Source: Camellia lanceoleosa
Lineage: Eukaryota; Streptophyta; Magnoliopsida; Ericales; Theaceae
Assembly: GCA_025200525.1 (NCBI GenBank)
Contig: CM045763.1
Location: 157,114,246 to 157,178,245 of the forward strand
Length of the DNA: 64,000 bases
Direction: 5' to 3'
Made by a program: the position numbers and the translations under genes. The notes under the pieces were generated by a model that was given only the letters and a program-made list of their open reading frames with translations, had not been told where the DNA came from and searched no databases. Positions 24,136-34,950 of this stretch are shown here, one piece after another (positions within the stretch are counted from its first letter, which is position 1; each line of letters begins with the position of its first letter).

Positions 24136-24286
24136 CCATGACAAATGCTCCATTTTCTAGTAGTGTGTATTGATTGTTTATGTATATGATCTGTGTTTAT
24201 ATACATTGTGTTGTGTGGGAGGAGATAGGGGATGTACTCCACGATTTAGGGGAAGATAGGGGATGGACCTCTAAACCGGAAATTTG

Positions 24287-24496
24287 TGTGATATTGATAC
24301 AGCACTACAATGTGTATCATCGTGAAGTATGGAAGTGTGTGTTTGATACGATATAGCACTAAAATGTATATCATTATCAATTGTGAAGTATAGAAGTGTT
24401 TCTATGTGATAATGATACATCACCAAAATGTGTATCACTTGTAAAGTAAGGAAGTGGTTTATGTGTAAATGATACAACACCAAAATGTGTATCCGT
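24287..24496. repeat. GATAC...GTATC repeats in the A1 3' LTR
   Basis: Four degenerate ~60-bp copies, each with GATACA, an ACACCAAAATGT-like centre and GTATC, so each is an imperfect inverted repeat, followed by GAAGTATGGAAGTGT. The same block lies in A3 at 60038-60247. It sits in the 3' half of the LTR. Confidence 0.75.
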
Positions 24497-25071
24497 CAAG
24501 AATTTCGAAAGTGTTTTCAGTAATGGGTTATGATCTCATTAAATTATTTGGTTAGGTTCTGAGCCTTGTTTTCAAACTCAAAGTTGAATAAGAAATGGAA
24601 AGTGAAATGTAACATGGTTATGATTGTCATGAAACGGTAATATGGCATGAGTTGGAAAATAAGCATGGACCACCTGTAGAATGCTATTATTTTAGTCATT
24701 GTTTATAGTTGGTTTAGTATATTTCTACTGGGCTGTGGCTCACCCTATATGGGACATCATTTTCAGGTACAGGTAGCATGCCCCCTCCAAGGACGTAGCT
24801 GGGGAGGCTTGGAACTGTTGGACTGTTTTGTGTTTTTGATTGTATTACATGTATATCAAGCCAAGGGCTTTCTTTGTATAGAGTTAGCACTCTCTTTTTG
24901 TAACCAAGTGTTGACTAGGAAAGTTGTAAGCCCTTAGGGCATTTACTTTTGATGTCAACATGTAATACATTTTGTAAAGATTACTCTGATGGAATACAAT
25001 TATGCTTTATTTTCTTATGTCTGAGCATGTCATTGTTGGTTGATTTAAGGGTTTATTTTGAGGGTGTTACA

Positions 25072-25305
25072 TAGACCAAACTCTAGGATTGAAATTCTGG
25101 CATCGTACAAAGAGGTGTTTGATAATTTCAGACCCCAATGCTCTCACAGCTGGTTTCACAATGTAATTAATGAAAACTTCCTTCGCAGAACTGGCTTGAG
25201 CTTCCAAGTTGAAGGGGGAGACTACTCTGGCCTATATATGGATGAATTACTAGAAGTTGTTGAAGGGGGAGATTACACTGGCCTATATATAGACGAATTA
25301 CTACT
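25072..25305. repeat. Satellite unit 4, 3' part of core
   Basis: Resumes at TAGACCAAACTCTAGG directly after the A1 LTR. Its 234 bp plus the 1766 bp of unit 11 (which ends at TAGAC, 58526) make one 2.0-kb unit. A plus-strand frame (FDNFRPQCSHSWFHNVINEN and on) recurs at 41897 and 52111. Confidence 0.88.
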
Positions 25306-27300
25306 TTATTACTACTTTCCCATTTCATTTATTTTTTTCCAGTGTTATTCCAATGTTACAACTTTCCCATTTCATTATGTTTTTCTAGTGGCCACTATAT
25401 AGACGAATTAGTAGAAGTTGTTGAAGGGGGAAAATACACTGGCCTATATATAGACGAATTACTACTTTTCCATTTGATGTTGTTTTTCCAGGGTTACTAC
25501 TTTCCCATTTCATTTTTTTTTTTCAATTGATTTTGTTTTTCCAGTGTTACTACTTTCAAAGTGTTACTACTTTCCTGTTTACTACTTTCCTACTTTCCCA
25601 TTTGATTTTCTTTTTCCAATGTTACTACTTTCCTACTTTCCTATTTGATTTTGTTTTTCCAGCTGATTTTGTTATTCCAGTGTTGCTACTCTCCAACTTT
25701 CCATTTGATTTTGTTTTTCCTGTGTAACTACTTTCAAAGTGTAACTTTCCCGTAAGGTGTTAATACTTTCCTGTTTACTACTTGCCCAATTGATTTTGTT
25801 TTTCCAGTGTTACTGCTTTTCCATTTGATTACGTTTTTCTAGTCGTTTACTACTTTCCCATTCATTTTTTTTTTTCAATTGATTTTGTTTTTGCAGTGTT
25901 ACTACTTTCAAAGTGTCACTACTATCTCGTTTACTACTTTCCTACTTTTCCATTTGATTTTGTTTTTCTAGTTGATTTTGTTTGTCCAGTGTTACTACTT
26001 TCCCGTTTATTACTTTCCTACTTTTCATTTGATTTTCTTTTTCCAGTGTCACTACTTTCACAGTGTTACTACTTTCCAGTTTGCTACTTTCCCATTTGAT
26101 TTTGTTTTTCCAGTGTTTTTCCATTTTATTTTATTTTTCTAGCCGTTTATTACTTTCCATTTGATTTTGACCTTGTTTTTCCAGTTGATTTTGTTTTTCC
26201 ATTGTTACTACTTTCCCGTTTACTACTCCATTAACAAGAAATGGAAAATACAAACACAACAAATTTTTGAAATTCCTCAATGAGGATCAAACTAGAGAAG
26301 GAAAGAATTTCGTAAAATATTTTTATCTTTCAATTTCCTTTACTTGATTTATTGCAAAAGTAAAATAAAAATATTACACTATTAGTCGATTGTCTTACTT
26401 CTTCACCTTAAAGAATAATAATATTACAACGTTAGTTGGGTGCTTTATTTGTACATCTTTTAATTACAAAATGGTTTCTACAGACATACACATAACTGAA
26501 GCGAATCAACCTGGTGAATTATATAATTAATGGTAATAAGTCCAACCATATGTTGTGGACTGCAATTATCGTATGTTATTGTTTCAACCTACTTTCTAAA
26601 TTTTAATACCTAAATAAAAATATAAATGCCCCTTATAGATATGAAGGATATTGAGTCCGTTTACACTCCTAATTCGACTTATCATATTTCAACCAAACAA
26701 TAACCACACTTTCAAATATAAGCATTAAACAGTAACAGAAAATAACAAAATGGTTCAAAAAGTAAAAGTAATATAAAACCTACAAACCCAAAAAAAATAA
26801 AAATAAATATGAGAAAAATTACCACGTGCAAAGCATGTGCACTTCCACTAGTATATATAAAAGAAGATTAATAATTTCAATTGAATATTAACAATAAGAA
26901 TTTAATATGTACAAGCATAAAGAAGGAACTAAAAAACTAGTGAACCCAGAATAAGTGGAAGCATTCAAATTTTCAAACAAAAAAAGAAAAAAAAGAAAAA
27001 AGAAAAGGGATTTATTTATCTTCTTACACAGCATGACCACAAGCGGCACAAAGAAGACAATCAAAGACGAAACTCTAGGATTGAAATTCTTGCGTCGCAC
27101 AAAGAGGTGTTCAATAACTTCAGACCTCAATGCTCTCACTGCTGGTTTCACAACGTAATTAATTAAAACATCCTTCGCAGAACTGGCTTGAGCTTCCAAC
27201 TTGATGGGGGAGAATACTCTTGCCTATATATAGACGAATTACTAGAAGTTGTTGAAGGGGGAGAATACACTGGCCTATATATAGACGAATTACTACTTTA
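25306..27300. repeat. Satellite unit 5
   Basis: Subrepeat tract to about 26228, then core. Hairpin 26823-26839 (CACGTGC-AAA-GCATGTG) and CTAG at 26848-26851. The recurrent minus-strand frame is 26888-27199 (NYVVKPAVRALRSEVIEHLF), with an overlapping plus-strand frame at 26955-27158. Confidence 0.9.
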
Positions 27301-29280
27301 TTACTAGTTTCCCATTTGATTTTTTTTTTCCAGTGTTATTCCAATGTTACAACTTTCCCATTTGATTATGTTTTTCTGGTGGCCACTATATAGACAAATT
27401 AGTAGAAGTTGTGGAAGGGGAAAATACACTGGCCTATATGTAGACGAATTACTACTTTTCCTTTTGATGTTGTTTTTCCAGGGTCACTACTTTCCCATTT
27501 CATTTTTTTTTTCAATTGATTTTGTTTTTCCAGTGTTACTACTTTCAAAGTGTTACTACTTTCCTGTTTACTACTTTCATACTTTCCCATTTGATTTTGT
27601 TTTTCCAGCGTTACTACTTTCCTATTTGATTTTGTTTTTCCAACTAATTTTTTTATTCCAGTGTTGCTACTTTCCGACTTTCCATTTGATTTTGTTTTTC
27701 CTGTGTCACTACTTTCAAAGTGTAACTTTCCCGTAAGGTGTTACTACTTGCCCATTTGATTTTGTTTTTCCAGTGTTACTACTTTTCCATTTAATTTTGT
27801 TTTTCTAGTCGTTTACTACTTTCCCATTTAATTTTTTTTTTTCCAATTGATTTTGTTTTTGCAGTGTTACTACTTTCAAAGTGTTACTACTTTCCCGTTT
27901 ACAACTTTCCTACTTTTCCATTTGATTTTGTTTTTCTAGTTGATTTTGTTTGTCCAGTGTTACTAGTTTCCCGTTTATTACTTTCCTACTTTCCATTTGA
28001 TTTTGTTTTTCCAGTGTCACTACTTTCATAGTGTTACTACTTTCCTGTTTACTACTTTCCCATTTGATTTTGTTTTTCTAGTGTTACTACTTTTCCATTT
28101 TATTTTATTTTTCTAGCCGTTTATTACTTTCCATTTGATTTTGATTTTGTTTTTCCAGTTGATTTTATTTTTCCATTGTTACTACTTTCCCGTTTACTAC
28201 TCCATTAACAAGAAATGAAAAATACAAACACAACAAATTTTTGAAATTCCTCAATGAGGATCAAACTAGAGAATGAATGAATTTCGTAAAATATTTTTAT
28301 CTTTCAATTTCCTTTACATGGTTTATTCCAAAATTAAAATAAAAATATTACACTATTAGTCGATTGTTTTACTTCTTCACCTTAAAGAATAATAATATTA
28401 CAATATTAGTTGGGTGCTTTATTTGTACATCTTTTAATTACAAAATGGTTTCCACAGACATACACATAACTAAAGTGAATCAACCTGGTGAATTATATAA
28501 TTAATAGTAATAAGTCCAACCATATAATATGGACTGTAATTATCTTATGTTATTGTTTCAACCTATTTTCTAAATTTTAATACTTAAATAAAAATATAAA
28601 TGCCCCTCATAGACATGAAGGACATCGAGTCCGCTTACACTCCTAATTCGACTTATCATATTTCAACCAAACAATAACCACACTTTCAAATATAAGCATT
28701 AAACAGTAACAGAAAATAACAAAATGGTTCAAAAAGTAAAACTTATATAAAACCTACAAACCCAAAAAAAATAAAAAAAAAATAAACATAAATATGAGAA
28801 AAATTACCACGTGCAAAGCACGTACACTTCCACTAGTATATATAAAAGAAGATTAATACTTTCAATTGAATATTAACAATAAGAATTTAGTATATACAAG
28901 CATAAAGAAGGAACTAAAGAACTAGTGAACCCAGAATAAGTGGAAGCATTCAAATTTTCAAACAAAAAAAGAAAAAATGAAAGAAAAGGGATTTATTTAT
29001 CTTCTTACATAGCACGACCACAAGCGGCACAAAGAAGACAATCAAAGACGAAACTCTAGGATTGAAATTCTGGCGTCGCACAACGAGGTGTTCAATAATT
29101 TCAGACCCCGATGCTCTTACTGCTGGTTTCACAACGTAATTATTTAAAACTTCCTTCGCAGAATTGGCTTGAGCTTCCAAGTTGACTGGGGAGAATACTC
29201 TGGCCTATATATAGACGAATTACTAGAGGTTGTTGAAAGGGGAGAATACACTGGCCTATATATAGACGAATTACTACTTT
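27301..29280. repeat. Satellite unit 6
   Basis: Subrepeat tract to about 28203, then core. Hairpin 28808-28824 with its last base changed, CTAG at 28833-28836, 1985 bp after that of unit 5. Minus-strand frame 28950-29180. Confidence 0.9.
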
Positions 29281-30902
29281 ATTACTACTTTCCCATTTGA
29301 TTTTGTTCTTCCAGTGTTATTCCAATGTTACTACTTTCCCATTTGATTATGTTTTTCTAATGGCCACTATATAGACGAATTAGTAGAAGTTGTTGAAGGT
29401 GGACAATACACTGGCCTACATATACATGAATTACTACATCCCCATTTGATTTTGTTTTTCCAGTGTTACTATTTTCCCTTTTACTACTTTCCCGTTTGAT
29501 TTTTTTTTTCTAATTGATTTTGTTTTTCCAGTGTTACTACTTTCAAAGTACTACTACTTTCCCGTTTACTACTTTCCTACTTTGCCATTTGATTTTGTTT
29601 TTCCAGTGTCACTACTTTCAAAGTGTTACTACTTTCCTACTTTCCCATTTGATTTTGTTTTTCCAGTGTTACTACTTCCCTACTTTCCATTTGATTTTGT
29701 TTTTCCAGTTGATTTTATTTTTTTCAATGTTACTACTTTCCTGTTTACTACTTTTCCCATTTGATTTTATTTTTCTAGTCATTTACTACTTTCCCATTTT
29801 ATTTTGATTTTGTTTTTCCGGTGTTACTACTTTCTTGTTTACTACTTTATTAATATGAAATGGAAAATACAAACACAACAAATTTTCAAAATTCCTCAAA
29901 GAGGATCAAACTAGAGAATGAATGAATTATGTAAAATATTTTTATCTTTCAATTGCATTTACTTGATTTATTCCAAAATTATAATTAAAATATTACATTA
30001 TTAGTTGAATGTTCCACTTATTCACCTTAAATAATAGTAATATTACAATGTTAGTTGGGTGCTTTATTTGTACATCTTTCAATTACAAAATGGTTTCTAT
30101 ATACATGCACATAACTAAAGTGAATCAACCTGGTGAATTATATATTTAATAGTAATAAGTCCAACCATATGATATGGACTGCAATTATCTTATGTTATTG
30201 TTTCAACCTACTTTCTAAATTTTAATACTTAAATAAAAATATAAATGCCTCTCATACATTTGAAGGACATGGAGTCCGATTATACGCCTAATCCAACTTA
30301 TCAAATTTAAACAAAACAATATCCACACTTTGAAATATAAGCATTAAACATTAACAGAAAATAACAAAATGGTTCAAAAACTAAAACTAATATAAAATCT
30401 ACAAACTGAAAAAAAAAAAACATAAACATAAGTATGAGAAAAATTACCACGTGCGAAGCACGTGCACTTCCACTAGTATATATAGAAGCAGATTAATACT
30501 TTCAATTGAATATCAACAATAAGAATTGAATATATAGAATCATAAATAAGGACTAAAAAAGCTAATGAACCTAGAATAAGTGGAGGTATTCAACCTTTCA
30601 AAAAAAAATAAATGAAAAGAGATTTATTTATCATCTTATTTAGCATGACCACAAACAGCACAAAGAAGACAATCATAGACCAAACTCTAGGATTGAAATT
30701 CTGGCGTCGCACAAAGATGTGTTCGATAATTTCGGACCCCAATGCTCTCATAGCTGGTTTCACAACGTAATTATGGAAAACTTCCTTCCCAGAACTGGCT
30801 TGAGATTCCAAGTTGAAGGGGGGAGAATACTCTAGCCTATATATAGACGAATTACTAGAAGTTGTTGAAGGGGGAGAATACACTGCCTATATATAAATGA
30901 AT
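29281..30902. repeat. Satellite unit 7 (short, divergent)
   Basis: The subrepeat tract is only ~570 bp (to about 29853), giving a unit of about 1.62 kb, and the core has more substitutions than its neighbours. Its hairpin is perfect and has a GAA loop: CACGTGC-GAA-GCACGTG at 30448-30464, then CTAG at 30473-30476. Minus-strand frame 30590-30883. Confidence 0.88.
30448..30476. other. Helitron-like 3' terminus (best copy)
   Basis: A perfect 7-bp stem with 3-nt loop, 8 nt spacer, then CTAG followed by T. Helitrons end in CTRR preceded by a short hairpin and insert before T. The same structure is in every satellite unit that retains this part (hairpin starts 1106, 3080, 26823, 28808, 41613, 51829, 53766, 58284). 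No matching 5' TC end or RepHel gene was found. Confidence 0.6.
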
Positions 30903-31051
30903 TACTACTTTATTACTACTTTTCCATTTGGTTTTGTTTTTCCAGTGTTACTGCAATATTACTACTTTCCCATTTGATTATGTTTTTCTAGTGGCCACTC
31001 TATAGACGAATTAGTAGAAGTTGTTGGAGAGGGAGAATACACTGGCCTATA
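30903..31051. repeat. Satellite unit 8, 5' piece
   Basis: Subrepeats interrupted by element B at GGCCTATA|TGTGATGACC. The 5-bp duplication CTATA lies at 31047-31051 and again at 40246-40250, where the unit continues. Confidence 0.88.
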
Positions 31052-33239
31052 TGTGATGACCGGTTTCGTTTTACTTCACTTCACTTTTGTTTTCCTTGGG
31101 TTTGTGATATCCGGAAGTTTTTCGACAAATAAAATTCTTGTTCTTGTTTTGGTTCGGTGTTGGAATTCCACTTGTCTTAGAGGGTGCACGGTCAAGTCTG
31201 GAGTGTCCGGGGTTTAAACCAGAAAATTTTGGGCTGCTGGGCAGGGGCTGCACGTACGGGGTAGGATGAGTTTTGGGAGGATGCACACTCCCTAAATTGC
31301 AAGTGCGGAGGGGGAGGTAGTAGCCGACGTATGAGAGCGAGTCAAGATGTGCGGAGGCACGCCTCCGACGTAAGGGGCAAGTGCCGCATGTGCCAACGGG
31401 CCAGAATCCGAGGGGCTCTGTTTTTTCTTCTCTTTTTGGCTGTGTATCACTTTTTATGTATATCTCTCTAAAAATATATTGCTCTCTGTTCTCTCTATAT
31501 CTCTACCTCTAAACTAGATCAAAACCCTTGATCTTCTTCCGTCCATTTGAGATTCAACCTTAGCTCGTTCACCAAAGATTAAGAACTCCTCAAGAGCTAC
31601 ATTGTGTGCGGTGGTGATCTCTTTTCAACACCATCAAATCTAGGGTTTCATTTTCTTTTCTCCATCAAACTTGAGGTAGGGAGATTTCTTTAAGTTATAT
31701 ATATATATATATATATTTATGCTTGATTTTTGTTGATTTAAAGGTTTCTTTAATAATATTGAAAGTTTGGACTTGTCTCATAAATGTTGAGTTTTCTTTT
31801 AAAAAGTGGGTTTAATCTATATCTCTCTCTAAACTATTTTCTTTAGGGTTTTAAATCACATGGTAAGAGACGTGATGTTTTGGGGAGAAACCTTTTCAAA
31901 AGATGAGAGAAATGTTGATTTTGGAGAAAAACCCTAGAAATTTGGGGTTGAAGAACATGTTGAGGATTTCATGGAATATTATCATTATTGTCAATGTTAG
32001 CATATTTTTGTGTTAAATGAAATGAAGAAAATGAGGTTTTCTTAACAATGTTGATAAAGGAGAAATGATGAGGGGTATATGGACTAGTTGTTTTATTTAT
32101 TATTGTTAAAATGTAGTTATCCTTGATGAATCTAAATGGATGCGTGGTCATCTTGTGAATTTTACTTTTGGAGTGAGAATTGGAAAGATGCGTATTTCAT
32201 TGATAGTTGTTACATTTAGTTGAACTTGTGGTATATGTTGGTTTATGTTAAAGGAAGGAAAATGGGATATGTGGTTACCATTGTATTAATGTTGGGGTAC
32301 TTAAAAAGGGATGGGTGTTATGAAACATTGATCATCATTGCATTACACATTCATACAATTGATTATAATGTATTTTGAATTGAGTTAGAAAAATGACTAC
32401 TTTGAGGAAGGAATATTTTGAAATGAGAATTATGGAATTGTTTTGGGGTAAATACGTTGGTAAGTCCGGTTACGGGGTGTAGATGAAATTGATAAGTTGG
32501 CCTGAGTGTCCAGGGTGAAAGACTAAAAACATGCACGGAAGAGGTACCACTTCCCTTCCGGTTAGCAACCGGTAAAGTGGGGTTATTGGTAGTACTTGTT
32601 GAGCCTACTTGCAGACACCAACCTAGGGATTACCTGAGTCGTATTTACCGCCCCATTAAAATGAATTGTGAGTTTTGGAATCATTGAAAGCTCAAGCTAA
32701 TATTGAACATGGTAATTCTTTTAAAACAAAAAGGGCATGTAAATGAAATTCTTCTATTGACATTGCATGGCATTTGCATTCGACATTGGAAACATCACAT
32801 AAATGTATATAATTTGTTAAGAATTCTCTATTGGGCTTTATACTTGCCCCTATGGGTTTTGGTGCAAGAAAGGACATGGCGAACCCACCAAATTAAGGCA
32901 TGGGAATATGTTTTGAGAGCACAGGGCTCTTTGTTGTGATTGTAAATTTTTGTAAGCCAAGGGCAAATGATGTATGCGTCTGAGAGACCATTTTGTGGAC
33001 AGGGCTTATGCCTTGGAACTTGTAAGCCTTTGAGGGCCTTTATTTTTTTTGGTTAGACGATTTTACATGCTATAGATTCATGTACCAGCCTTCAATGAAT
33101 GTATAATCACATGTGAGATCACGTGTATGAATAATTGAGTTATGTAATGGAACATGTTGAATATATATTTTTTCGGCATCTCTTATGAGCCATGATTGAT
33201 ACTATATTGTAATGGTATGTATATTTTCGGGGCATTATA
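31052..33239 (+). mobile_element. 5' LTR of B
   Basis: 2188 bp. Contains a perfect 16-bp interrupted palindrome CGGAGGCACGCCTCCG (31352-31367), a likely promoter region (TATGTATATCTCTC near 31457, then CT-rich), GAGGTAGGG at 31673-31681 and a (TA)n run at 31697-31717. The rest is non-coding, with close matches to the 3' LTR. Confidence 0.92.
31697..31717. repeat. (TA)n microsatellite
   Basis: Uninterrupted TA repeats shortly after the GAGGTAGGG motif of the B 5' LTR. Absent from the 3' LTR because that part is deleted there. Confidence 0.9.
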
Positions 33240-33241
33240 AC

Positions 33242-33254
33242 TTGGTATTAGAGC
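33242..33254 (+). other. Primer binding site of B
   Basis: TTGGTATTAGAGC, three bases after the 5' LTR. It differs by one C to T change from TTGGTATCAGAGC in A3, the complement of the initiator tRNA-Met 3' end. Confidence 0.88.
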
Positions 33255-33670
33255 TACCGGGTTTGAATACTTGGGGCTAGCGGGAAGTGGTTGTTTTGCC
33301 ACAGGGGGTTCATTTCACATGATTAGGGAATGTTTTGTTTTTCGTGATTACGTGATAACATGCTTATGTGACTATATGGGTATGGGATTGGATTTTTGGG
33401 ATGTTATTTGCGCCTATTAAATTCCTTGAGGTCTTATTAGAAGGGTACCTGATCAATACTCGTTCTACTAGGAATTCTTGGTTTTTCATGGGACGAATCT
33501 CATCACAAAAGAATAATCCATATGTGCTTACGTGACTAAGTGCTTATGCGGAGTGAATTGAATTGTTTGTGTGGTAGAATATACATAATTATTGTAGTCT
33601 AACGTGTGAGACAAGTTGCGAGCACATTTGAAATTATGTGCTAAAGTATCTATCTTGTTGCTTAATTAGG
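33255..33670 (+). other. Untranslated leader of B
   Basis: Non-coding and distantly similar to the A3 leader (GTGATAACATG, TGCTTATGTGATTATG-like stretches). No gene seen. Confidence 0.6.
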
Positions 33671-34950
33671 ATGTCAGGAAGGGGTCAAACCCGTGGTGGT
33701 AGAGGTGGATGGCGAGGTAGGGGTTGCCGGGGTGTGCTTGAAGTACCGGTCCAAGGGGTTCCGGTGCAAGAGGAGGGGTTGGGTCAAGCTAACATGGCCG
33801 AGCAAGTGGGGCAAGCGGGTCAAGCCACAATGGGGGCCCTAGCCTGAGAAATGGCAGGGGCCTTGAGGGAGTCTATGAATATACTAAGGGCAGAGAGCCA
33901 AGCTAGGAAGAATGCCGTAGAGACAAGGGCGAGTTTCCTCATGAGGGAATTTTTGCGGGCCAAGCCGGATGAGTTCCATGGTGGCCCCAAGCCTAAGAAA
34001 GTGGATGAATGGCTCAAACAGATAGTGAAGACATTTGAGATGCTTCACATCGAAGACAGTGAGCTTAGAGTGACTCTTGCGAGTTACTACCTTAAGGGGG
34101 ATGCGGGCCGATGGTGGAAGTACACCAAGAGCCAAATAAAACCAACATGGTAAGCGTTTGTAGTGGCTTTCCAAGATGAGTACCTACCTCCCACTGCTAG
34201 GGAGAGGTTTAGGAAGGAGTTCCAAGACCTTAAGGAACTCAATATGTCCATGGTTGAGTTTGAAGCGGCATTTTCTAGTTTGTCCCAGTTTGCACCGGAG
34301 TTGGTAGTGACGGAAGAGCGCCGTTGCATTGAGTTTGAGAAGAAGGTTAGAACCAAGATCTTGTTCAAGGTAGCCGGGAACATGATCCGGAACTATGACC
34401 GGCTTATAGAAGCGGCTACACATGTAGAGATTACTGTGGAGGCCGAGAAGGAGAGAATCCGGGGGTCAAGGTCAAGGGCTAAGGGTCACAGGAAGATTAT
34501 AGGCCCAACAAGAAGGGCAGAAACACCTTTTCATCCTAGTCCCAACCACAATAGTCTAGATCCACTTTCTCCTTGCCTAGTGCGGGCCCGGGAAAGAGTA
34601 CACCGAGTGGGTTTTCTTGCTTCAAGTATGGCCAACCGGGTCACAAGGCCTTTGTATGTCCACAAAAGGGAGGAGTACAGCATATGTTACCACCACCACC
34701 TAAGCGATCTCAGAGTCAGTCTCAGATTAGAGGGTAGGGGCCTACTTGCTATCAGTACGGTCAGTCAGGGCACATGAAAAGAGCTTGCCCACAGTTGGGA
34801 GGCGCATTGGGGTCGAGGCAGACTCAGAGTCAGTAGCAGGCTCACTCAGTTCAGACTCCGTGAGTTAATCAGGGAGCCGCTTCGGCTTAGTCAATACAGT
34901 AGGCCTATGCTCTGAGAGATGAGCAGGTTGATCAGAGGCCACAGGGGCAC
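33671..34950 (+). pseudogene. gag: gag pseudogene of B
   Basis: Begins MSGRGQTRGGRGGWRGRG at ATG 33671 after TTAATTAGG, as in family A. A TGA at about 33844 (CGA/CGC in A3) and a TAA at about 34150 interrupt it. The capsid core has KKVDEWLKQIVKTFEM, LKGDAGRWWKY and SSLSQFAPELVVTEERRC. A frameshift near 34480 puts the zinc knuckles in another frame: CFKYGQPGHKAFVC (about 34620) and CYQYGQSGHMKRAC (about 34747). In both, the second Cys is Tyr, so neither can hold zinc. Confidence 0.9.

Larger units (their letters stand above)
13820..24165. mobile_element. CACTA (En/Spm-type) transposon carrying gene fragments
   Basis: Left end CACTACTAAAAAACGGA, right end (reverse complement) CACTACTAGAAAATGGA, with the 3-bp duplication TGT on both sides (13817-13819 and 24166-24168). 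The A3 LTR has the empty site near 59920. Both ends carry subterminal GCGACGG/CCGTCGC repeats, typical of CACTA elements. The 10.3-kb interior has no recognisable transposase; it holds minus-strand pieces of ArgRS, a DUF4283 protein and MOB1. It is therefore probably non-autonomous and gene-capturing. Confidence 0.93.
4278..25071 (+). mobile_element. Ty3/gypsy chromovirus copy A1 (5'-truncated, with nested insertions)
   Basis: Order: leader, gag, protease, RT, RNase H, integrase, chromodomain-like tail, polypurine tract, 3' LTR, which is the Ty3/gypsy order; the integrase C-terminal region looks like the Del/Tekay chromovirus group. The 5' LTR and primer site are deleted. The 3' LTR ends GTTACA at 25071 and is followed by TAGAC and satellite sequence. 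A solo LTR (5998-8182) splits the protease and a CACTA element (13820-24165) splits the 3' LTR. Reading frames carry many stops and frameshifts, so the element is dead. It is closely similar to A3 (58527 onward). Confidence 0.9.
12420..25071 (+). mobile_element. 3' LTR of A1, split by the CACTA element
   Basis: Left part 12420-13819 and right part 24169-25071 together make a 2303-bp LTR that aligns with the 2305-bp 5' LTR of A3 (58527-60831). It starts TATAG and ends GTTACA, followed by TAGAC at 25072-25076, the same 5 bp that precede the A3 LTR at 58522-58526. It contains the palindrome array, a (TC)n run, GAGGTAGGG (13280-13288) and the GATAC repeats. Confidence 0.93.
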
